From Chthoniobacterales bacterium (GTDB lineage Bacteria; Verrucomicrobiota; Verrucomicrobiia; Chthoniobacterales; JACTMZ01), in the NCBI GenBank assembly GCA_017853515.1, contig JAFMJK010000067.1, positions 1 to 10,117 on the forward strand: 10,117 bases of DNA. The letters run 5' to 3'. Shown one piece after another: positions 1 to 5,460 of the stretch; the stretch's first letter is position 1, and the number at the start of each line of letters is the position of its first letter. A model generated the notes under the pieces. The model was given only the letters and a program-made list of their open reading frames with translations, was not told the origin of the DNA and ran no database searches. The position numbers were made by a program, and so were the translations under genes.

Positions 1-89
1 CGCGTGTCCGTTGGAAAGAGAGCGGACGAGCGAGCCGCTCATCCCTACCTCAAGTAACAAAGCCTAAAATCTTTCGGGACTTGGTATAA
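1..89. repeat. Right part of REP-pair (BIME/MITE-like) element, cut by window edge
   Basis: This is the right 89 bases of the element present in full at 5237-5389. Bases 1-62 are identical to 5301-5362, and 84 of 89 bases match overall. Similarity stops at base 90, which fixes the element's right end at TTGGTATAA. Bases 1-9 are the 3' arm of the first REP hairpin. Bases 24-48 are the complete second REP (arms GGACGAGCG and CGCTCATCC around AGC, then CTAC, which is GTAG on the minus strand). The missing left part should lie just outside the window. The element ends 11 bases before the comEC start codon. Confidence 0.88.
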
Positions 90-90
90 G
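82..90 (+). promoter_or_regulatory. Possible extended -10 promoter for comEC within the repeat end
   Basis: TGGTATAAG matches an extended -10 (TGn followed by TATAAG, 5 of 6 to TATAAT). No good -35 is visible at 16-18 bases upstream, which extended -10 promoters can tolerate. Transcription would begin near 97-101, at or just before the GTG start codon, giving a leaderless or nearly leaderless message. That fits the absence of a Shine-Dalgarno sequence before comEC. This is inference from sequence only. Confidence 0.35.
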
Positions 91-100
91 CACTGCTCCC

Positions 101-2392
101 GTGAAGAACCGCACCCTCCCGCGCCTGCCACTCGCCGGCCTCGCGTTTTGCGCCATCGCCGGCATCGCCGCGGGAGAATGGATCGCACCTGATCCGGCGT
201 GGACGGCGCTCGTTGCCATCGTGGCTCTGCTCGCAGCGTGGCGCAGTCCGAACGCGCTCTGGGCCGCGGTCATCGCGGTCTTTGCCGCAGTCCATGTCTG
301 GCAGTGGCAGGAGAACCCCTCGCGGCTGTGGGCCGAGGCGGCGGCCTCCGCACCGCGCGCCGTGCAAGTCACCGGGATCCTGATCGACGAACCCGTGCCG
401 GTCGAAGGCAGCGCGGACCGCTGGCGCGCGCGCCTGCGCACCGAAAAATGGAAGATCGACGGACGCGAGGTGAGCCAGAAATCGGACCTCACCGTGCGCT
501 GGCGCAGCGAAAAGCCTCCGCGCTATGGCGACCGCTGGATGATCGAGGGCATCGTCGCGCGCCCGCAACCGCCGCGCAATCCGGGTGAGTTCAATGCCGT
601 CACCTGGCTCGGACGCCAGGGAATATTCCTCGAGCTGCGCGGACGCGAGGCGGACGCATCCCGGCTTCTCGCCCGAAACCAAGGTTTGCCGATCAAGGCT
701 GCGGCGCTGCAGGCACGCGCCAGTATTCTGCAAACGCTGGGTCTGGGTTTGGAGGACGCGCCGACCATTCGCGCCCTCATCGCCGCCATCACGCTCGGGG
801 CGCGCGATGACGCGGCCGAGGAATTCAACGCCGCCTTTCGTCAGACCGGAACCCTTCATCTTTTTTCCGTCAGCGGATTGCACGTCGGCATGTTCGCTTT
901 GCTGCTCTGGATGGTGCTGCAGCCGATGCGTGTTCCGCGGCGCGCGGCGGTGTTCATCATCGTGCCGATGCTTTTTTTCTACTCGCTCGTCACGGGAGCC
1001 GCACCTTCCAGCCTGCGGGCCGCGACCATGATCTCGCTCGTGCTCGGCGCGCTGCTTATCGACCGGGCGCCGTCGACGGGGAACAGCCTCGCCGCGGCCG
1101 CGCTGCTCCTCCTCGGCTTCGATACCAACCAACTCTTCCAGCCCGGTTTCCAACTCTCCTTTCTCGTCGTCGGCACGCTTCTTTTGCTCACTCCGTCCAT
1201 CGACCGGAGGCTGGCGCGCGTCTTCTGCCCCGATCCCTTCATCCCGCGACGCCTCTACAATCAGGCCCGCAAACTGCAGCATTCCGCCGGACGCGCTCTC
1301 GCCGCGACCCTCGCCGTTTCGCTGGCTGCGTTTGCCGGCGGACTTCCCCTCACCGCCGCCTACTTCCATCTCCTGCCGCTCGTTTCCGTCGCGGCCAACA
1401 TGGTCGCGGTTCCCCTCGCCTTCTGCGTTCTCGCCCTCGGCATGCTTTCCGTGCTCGCGGGAATGGCGAGCAATGCGCTGGCCGCCGTATTCAACGCGGC
1501 CAACTGGGGGGTCACCTCGATTCTCCTCGCCTTCGTCCAATGGGCCGCCGCTCTGCCCGGCGCTTACCTCTCGCTGCCGCCGGCTTGGCTGCGTCCGCCG
1601 GCACAAATCACCGTCTTCGATCTGGGCACCGGCGGCGCGCAACTTTTGCTCACCCGTCACAACGCGTGGCTTTTCGATGCGGGCAGCGCGCGCGACTTCG
1701 CCGCCGTCATCGAACCCGCCATGCGGGCCGAAGGCGTGAGGAAACTCGACGCTTTCGTTCTCACCCACGGCGACGCCGAGCACGCCGGTGGCGCCTTGGA
1801 AATGGCGGAGTTTTTTCGGCCCTCTTCGATCATGGACTCGACCCTGCGCGACCGCTCCACGGCGCGGCGCGCCTTTCACCAGATGCTGCGCGGACAAAAC
1901 AAAGCGAAGCATCTCGTTCTTCCGGAGGAGACCGCCGCGTTGGGTGACGACTCCTCGGTCACTTTTCTCCATCCGGCCGCCGGGACACCCGGACGAACGG
2001 CGGACGACCAATGCGTGGTCGCGCGCATCGATTGCGGGCCGCTGCGCACCTTGCTCATGTCCGACTCGGGCGCGGAAACCGAAGCAACGTTGCTCCGCGG
2101 GGATCGCGAGGATCTGCGCGCGGACATCCTCGTGCTCGGACGCCACGCGGAGGACCTGTTCGCCAAGGAGGAATTTCTCGCCGCGGTGCGGCCGCGCGTG
2201 GTGGTGCTGGCTGCTCCCGATCCGTTCCGCGAAGGAAGCGACGAACCCGCGCTGCGCGGGCGACTCTCCGCCACGGGCGCGGAGATCTTCGATCAACAGC
2301 AGTGCGGCGCGGTGACCATAACTTTCCACCAAGGGCACGCGGAGATTCGCGGCTTCCTCGACGGCAGGTCGGTGGAAATGCCGCCGCGCTGA
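101..2392 (+). CDS. comEC: ComEC/Rec2-family DNA internalization channel
   Basis: 763 aa, a usual length for ComEC, the inner-membrane channel that carries single-stranded DNA into the cytoplasm during natural transformation. Hydrophobic N-terminal helices (about residues 8-65) are followed by a soluble DUF4131-like region to about 210. The polytopic Competence domain (about 225-490) contains H253-L-F-S-V-S-G-L-H261 (the HLF..SGLH signature), a GAAPSSLRAA segment and FQPGFQLSF. A metallo-beta-lactamase-like domain runs from about 503 to 745, with FDLGTGG at D507, LTHGDAEH (H556, D558, E560, H561) and a late acidic motif at D655. The usual DVGQGD is changed to DLGTGGA, the usual Asp before His is Glu560, and the late HHGS motif is not conserved. 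GTG at 101 is the only start available, since an in-frame stop lies at 65-67 and no other start codon intervenes. No Shine-Dalgarno is visible. The family call is secure; activity of the nuclease-like domain is uncertain. Confidence 0.95.
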   Translation: MKNRTLPRLPLAGLAFCAIAGIAAGEWIAPDPAWTALVAIVALLAAWRSPNALWAAVIAVFAAVHVWQWQENPSRLWAEAAASAPRAVQVTGILIDEPVPVEGSADRWRARLRTEKWKIDGREVSQKSDLTVRWRSEKPPRYGDRWMIEGIVARPQPPRNPGEFNAVTWLGRQGIFLELRGREADASRLLARNQGLPIKAAALQARASILQTLGLGLEDAPTIRALIAAITLGARDDAAEEFNAAFRQTGTLHLFSVSGLHVGMFALLLWMVLQPMRVPRRAAVFIIVPMLFFYSLVTGAAPSSLRAATMISLVLGALLIDRAPSTGNSLAAAALLLLGFDTNQLFQPGFQLSFLVVGTLLLLTPSIDRRLARVFCPDPFIPRRLYNQARKLQHSAGRALAATLAVSLAAFAGGLPLTAAYFHLLPLVSVAANMVAVPLAFCVLALGMLSVLAGMASNALAAVFNAANWGVTSILLAFVQWAAALPGAYLSLPPAWLRPPAQITVFDLGTGGAQLLLTRHNAWLFDAGSARDFAAVIEPAMRAEGVRKLDAFVLTHGDAEHAGGALEMAEFFRPSSIMDSTLRDRSTARRAFHQMLRGQNKAKHLVLPEETAALGDDSSVTFLHPAAGTPGRTADDQCVVARIDCGPLRTLLMSDSGAETEATLLRGDREDLRADILVLGRHAEDLFAKEEFLAAVRPRVVVLAAPDPFREGSDEPALRGRLSATGAEIFDQQQCGAVTITFHQGHAEIRGFLDGRSVEMPPR

Positions 2393-2404
2393 GCCTAAAA
2401 ATCT

Positions 2405-2434
2405 TTGACTCCTCACAGGCCAGCACCGTATCTA
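2405..2434 (+). promoter_or_regulatory. Sigma-70-like promoter before the His-rich barrel gene
   Basis: TTGACT (5 of 6 to the -35 consensus) at 2405-2410 is separated by 18 bases from TATCTA (4 of 6 to the -10 consensus) at 2429-2434, in an AT-rich patch just after the comEC stop. The start point would be near 2441, only about 10 bases before the ATG at 2451, with no Shine-Dalgarno in between. The barrel gene therefore probably has its own promoter and is not simply read through from comEC. Confidence 0.45.
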
Positions 2435-2450
2435 TATCTGCATATTGTTT

Positions 2451-3320
2451 ATGAGAATCAGTTCATTATTGTTTTTAGGTCCCTTGATGGCAATGACTTT
2501 CAACGCAGCAGCGCATGGCCCGAGCCACGTGCACAGTTCCGGGGATCGCGCCGTGCTGGCCGAGGCAGTCGACGTGCAGGAGACCGGGATTCCGGTCGAA
2601 GCTGCGGACTCCGACCGCGCCTGGGGCGTGTCTTTGACCACTGGCTGGGAGAGTCGCCACGTCCACTACGGGGTCGATGAATCCGGCCCGTCCGGTGCTT
2701 ACGTCAACGAAATCGGCGGCCGCATCGGCGACTTTTCGGTCAATGTCTGGAACGGCTTCGGTCTGGGCAACCAGTTGGTCGAGTGGGACTTCACCGCCGG
2801 CTACAACATCGACGCCGGCCCCCTCTTCATCGTTCCTGGATACAACTTCCGCTACGTGCCCAGCCAAAATGAGGACCAACACGCCCACGGACACGAGGAA
2901 GAGGACGGACACTACGAGGAGAAATCTGGCGGCCATGCGCACAACACCTACGCCAACGAATTGTTTGTCATGGTTGGAACGACGGCCATTCCCTACGTCA
3001 CTCCCAGCGCCGTATTCATCTGGGATCTGAACAACAACCCGGGCGGGTTCCTCGAGTTCCGTTTGGACGGCGAAGTGCCCGTCTATAAAGACGTGATCAG
3101 CCTGCAACCCTACGCGCTGCTCGGCCTCAACTTCGGCTACAACACAGCCGAGGTTTACGGCCTGAACAACTTCCAATTCGGCCTGCAAGGCACGGTTGCG
3201 ATCAACAAATACGTTTCCGCCTTCGCCGGCGTGAACTATTCCGTCCCGCTCGAAGCGCTCGATGCCATCGACCAGGACAATGTCGTCTGGGTCAACGTCG
3301 GCCTGAGCTTCGCTTACTGA
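2451..3320 (+). CDS. Secreted outer-membrane beta-barrel-like protein with His-rich loop, function unknown
   Basis: 289 aa from the ATG at 2451; an in-frame TTG at 2445 would add two residues but is less likely. Residues 1-21 form a signal peptide ending A-A-A before H22, so the mature protein would begin H-G-P-S-H-V-H. The rest alternates polar and hydrophobic residues with many aromatics, Gly and Asn, like beta-strands of a small porin-type barrel, and it ends in VNVGLSFAY with a terminal aromatic residue typical of outer-membrane barrels. An insertion at about 141-165 is rich in His and acid: H144, H146, H148, H154, H162 and H164, with E149-D152 and E156-E157. This looks like a metal-binding loop. 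The gene is visibly less GC-rich than its neighbours and has its own promoter-like sequence. I do not recognise a named family; a TorF-like porin or a metal-related barrel are guesses. Confidence 0.8.
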   Translation: MRISSLLFLGPLMAMTFNAAAHGPSHVHSSGDRAVLAEAVDVQETGIPVEAADSDRAWGVSLTTGWESRHVHYGVDESGPSGAYVNEIGGRIGDFSVNVWNGFGLGNQLVEWDFTAGYNIDAGPLFIVPGYNFRYVPSQNEDQHAHGHEEEDGHYEEKSGGHAHNTYANELFVMVGTTAIPYVTPSAVFIWDLNNNPGGFLEFRLDGEVPVYKDVISLQPYALLGLNFGYNTAEVYGLNNFQFGLQGTVAINKYVSAFAGVNYSVPLEALDAIDQDNVVWVNVGLSFAY

Positions 3321-5038
3321 GCGGGCAATTCGGCGCGAATCGGCGCGATCAGCGCGTATTCGCCCGGGGCCAGAAGATTGGCATCGATGGCCGCCACCGC
3401 GGCCCGGGCGCGTTGGGCATCGCCGTTGGCATGGAGCACGGCCGCGATGACCGCGAGTTGTCCATGCGGCAGACGGTCGGCGAAAACCGTGATGTCGTCG
3501 AAAGCCTGCAGCGCCTCGGACGCTTTCCCGTGATCGAGCAGGTTGAGGGCGTGCGTGATGCGGAAAGTGACATTGGACGGCTCGGCGTCGCATGCCGCGG
3601 AAGTTTCCGCCAGATCCGCTTTGCTTCCCTCGAGCAATCCGCGGTAGCGCGCGTAGTCCTGGACCGAAGCGCTCTGCGGCGATGCGGATTGCGCACGCTC
3701 GAAAGCGGAACCGAGCAAAGAAGCTTTTCCGTTCCGGCTGAAACGGTCGCGCGCCACGCGGAAGGCGTAATCGGACAATGAGGGATCGCCGCAAAGCTCG
3801 CCCAGTTTCTCGTCCACCACGCGACCGCCACCCAAGGCATCGCCGGTGGTCAGGATTATTTCGAGCCTCCCATTTTTCGCCGCGGCAACCATCGCCTCGC
3901 CAAGGGCCTCGGCTCCCTTCGCGTCGTGGTCGCGCGCGTATTCCGCGCGCGCCTTGACGGAAAATTTCACGTCGTCGTCCACGTTGCCGCCCGACTCCAC
4001 CGCGGCGAGGATCGCATCGTGATTCCCCGTGGCGAAGAGCGCTTCGGTGCGCGCGCCGAATGCGGCGGTGGATTCGCCGGCTTCCTGCGAAGTGATCATG
4101 GCCAGCGCCTCCTTCGGCATCCCCGCGCCGGTCAGCCAGAGCGCATAGGCCGCACGGCGCTCGAGCGGCGCGGCGTCGAAGACGGGACGCAGCTGTTCGT
4201 GGATCTGTTGCGGCGTCTTTTGTCCGGAGCGCAACAGGACTGCGGCGGCGGGCAGCAATGCGGCGTTGGCCGTTTCGACATTCTCCATCGCCACATTCGC
4301 CCAGCGGAGCCGGTCTTCCGGCGCGGCCATCATCTCGTTGAGCGCGAAAGCAAGCGCCTCGTTGCGCTGCGGCGTGTCGAGCAAATCGTCGACAATCTCG
4401 ACCGCCTCGGCCGATCCGGCGACGGCCGCGGCGCTCGGCGTGGCGCCCTCGCGGAATTCGGGGCGGTAACGCTGGACGAGCAGGCGGGCCAGATTGCGTT
4501 TCAATGCGGGCTCGCCGGAGGCCGCGACCGCCGCACGAGCCTCGACGATGGCGCGATCAATATCTCCACGGCGCAACTTGCGGGCCGCCCGCAGTTCACC
4601 GGCCTCCGAAACCTTGTCCGTTTTTTCGAGATCGGCAACGGCCTGTTCGAATTGCTCATCGGTTCCGTGGCGCAGTGCAGCGGAGGCGCGCGCCGAAAGG
4701 TCCTCCGGCGTCAGCTGGGTTTGTCCGGCGAGCTTCTGCAAATGGTCGAGCGCCTCCGGTCGGCCGAATCCCGCCTCGATCAGCGCAGCCGCGCGCAACA
4801 CTTCGGGGTCATCGCTGCGCAAATCCTTGGCCGAGCTGATCTGCAACCACGCCATGCGGTAGTTGCCGCGTTCGAAATTTTCCTTGGCCTTGCCCGCAAG
4901 ATCCCTCGCCCGCCAGCCGGTGAAAACGTGGTACCCCCCCGCCCCGACCGCGGCGAGCGCGACCAAGGCAACCGCGACGATGGCCGCCGCGCGCAAGACG
5001 AACCGGCGGCGGCGGCTTTTGCTCGAACTTGAACTCAT
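3314..5038 (-). CDS. Membrane-anchored helical-repeat (TPR-like) protein, function unknown
   Basis: 574 aa from the ATG at 5038. The N-terminus is a Ser-rich, strongly basic stretch (SSSSSKSRRRR) followed by one hydrophobic segment at about 13-35, so a short cytoplasmic tail and a large extracytoplasmic domain are expected. The remainder is almost all Ala/Leu/Glu/Arg-rich amphipathic helix pairs resembling degenerate TPR repeats (for example ENFERGNYRMAWLQISSAKD, and near the end LNLLDHGKASEALQAFDD). No catalytic motif is seen. The frame stays open upstream to 5218, but that part crosses palindromic repeats and does not look like protein. ATG 5038 is preceded 12 bases upstream by GGAGAG (5051-5056); an ATG at 5068 would add ten residues. 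It faces the barrel gene and overlaps its end by 7 bases. A scaffolding role is only a guess. Confidence 0.8.
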   Translation of the reverse strand: MSSSSSKSRRRRFVLRAAAIVAVALVALAAVGAGGYHVFTGWRARDLAGKAKENFERGNYRMAWLQISSAKDLRSDDPEVLRAAALIEAGFGRPEALDHLQKLAGQTQLTPEDLSARASAALRHGTDEQFEQAVADLEKTDKVSEAGELRAARKLRRGDIDRAIVEARAAVAASGEPALKRNLARLLVQRYRPEFREGATPSAAAVAGSAEAVEIVDDLLDTPQRNEALAFALNEMMAAPEDRLRWANVAMENVETANAALLPAAAVLLRSGQKTPQQIHEQLRPVFDAAPLERRAAYALWLTGAGMPKEALAMITSQEAGESTAAFGARTEALFATGNHDAILAAVESGGNVDDDVKFSVKARAEYARDHDAKGAEALGEAMVAAAKNGRLEIILTTGDALGGGRVVDEKLGELCGDPSLSDYAFRVARDRFSRNGKASLLGSAFERAQSASPQSASVQDYARYRGLLEGSKADLAETSAACDAEPSNVTFRITHALNLLDHGKASEALQAFDDITVFADRLPHGQLAVIAAVLHANGDAQRARAAVAAIDANLLAPGEYALIAPIRAELPAQ

Positions 5039-5135
5039 GGAGGCCGATAACTCTCCGCTGGATTTCATCCAGCGTAAAGCACAGGTCGCGCTGTCCCCGA
5101 CCCCGCCACGCGTCACTCCCGGCTCTTCACCGCGC

Positions 5136-5161
5136 CGCCAGCATGGCAAGGCTGGAGCGGC
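5136..5161. repeat. Bulged hairpin upstream of the helical-repeat gene
   Basis: GCCGCCAGC pairs with GCTGGAGCGGC across an 8-base loop, with a 2-base bulge in the right arm. It lies about 100 bases upstream of the gene that starts at 5038. No T-run follows on either strand, so it is not a typical terminator. Confidence 0.35.
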
Positions 5162-5173
5162 ATTGGAAAAGTT

Positions 5174-5235
5174 GTAGCCGCTGCTCCGGGCGAAGTCCCG
5201 CCCATGACCTTGGGTCATGGGCGCGCAGCAGGGCT
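5174..5235. repeat. Nested palindromic element headed by GTAG
   Basis: GTAG at 5174-5177 leads into an outer stem: bases 5176-5185 (AGCC, bulged G, CTGCT) pair with 5227-5235 (AGCAGGGCT), giving 9 pairs. Inside is a perfect 11-base-pair hairpin, 5199-5209 with 5213-5223, around the loop TTG. A competing stem, GGGCG (5188-5192) with CGCCC (5199-5203), uses one arm of that hairpin. No T-run follows. It looks like another REP-type unit and directly abuts the left end of the 153-base element. Confidence 0.6.
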
Positions 5236-5244
5236 GTTATACCA
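5236..5244 (-). promoter_or_regulatory. Possible outward extended -10 in the left end of the repeat element
   Basis: Read on the minus strand this is TGGTATAAC, an extended -10-like sequence that mirrors TGGTATAAG at 82-90 because the element ends are inverted copies of each other. It points toward the helical-repeat gene starting at 5038, about 200 bases away, with the nested hairpin in between. No clear -35 is seen. Confidence 0.25.
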
Positions 5245-5389
5245 GACCAGAAAAGGATCTGGACTTTCGAACAAGGTTTTGAGGGTAGGGACACGCGGCT
5301 CGCGTGTCCGTTGGAAAGAGAGCGGACGAGCGAGCCGCTCATCCCTACCTCAAGTAACAAAGTCTGAAATCTTGGGGGACTTGGTATTA
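5237..5389. mobile_element. Complete 153-base REP-pair (BIME/MITE-like) element
   Basis: The outer ends are imperfect inverted repeats: TTATACCAGACC on the left and the complement of GGACTTGGTATTA on the right. At the centre lie two oppositely oriented REPs. Each is GTAG followed immediately by a hairpin with a 3-base loop: 5285-5309 (arms GGACACGCG and CGCGTGTCC, loop GCT) and 5324-5348 (minus-strand GTAG, arms of 9 with one G-T pair). The linker is 14 bases. Its right 89 bases recur at 1-89. It has no coding capacity, so it would need a transposase supplied elsewhere; the GTAG-plus-hairpin layout is that of RAYT substrates. The exact outer ends are inferred from the inverted repeat and from the end of similarity with the first copy. 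Confidence 0.75.
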
Positions 5390-5460
5390 CCGTCGTACGC
5401 GTCCAACCCGTCCGCGCGGCGCCCGTGGAAAATCACGGCTGCAGAACAACTTAAATTGCC

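Larger units (their letters stand above)
5039..5460. other. Non-coding spacer filled with palindromic repeats
   Basis: About 420 bases between the helicase stop (5461) and the start of the helical-repeat gene (5038), both on the minus strand. I see no credible gene. It contains a bulged hairpin (5136-5161), a nested stem-loop (5174-5235) and the complete 153-base REP-pair element (5237-5389). Bases 5390-5460 hold nothing I can name. No classical terminator (stem followed by a T-run) is visible on the minus strand after the helicase, so the REP structures may act as the 3' boundary of that transcript. Confidence 0.7.

Noticed and set aside
50..2416. Very long open frame on the minus strand opposite comEC
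   Set aside because: The translation is Arg/Gly/Glu/His-rich with no domain; the plus frame carries all ComEC motifs. It is a by-product of high third-position GC.
2475..3794. Minus-strand open frame across the barrel gene and the end of the helical-repeat gene
   Set aside because: It straddles two genes on opposite strands, has no start context and no recognisable protein features.
3926..5032. Plus-strand open frame opposite the helical-repeat gene
   Set aside because: Arg-rich mirror translation; the minus frame has a proper start, a membrane helix and repeated helices.
5039..5218. Upstream extension of the helical-repeat protein to 5218
   Set aside because: The extra residues come from palindromic repeat DNA and would put about 60 odd residues before a basic tail and membrane helix that already make a good N-terminus.
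5199..5223. Rho-independent terminator
   Set aside because: The 11-base-pair stem is strong, but no T-run follows on either strand.
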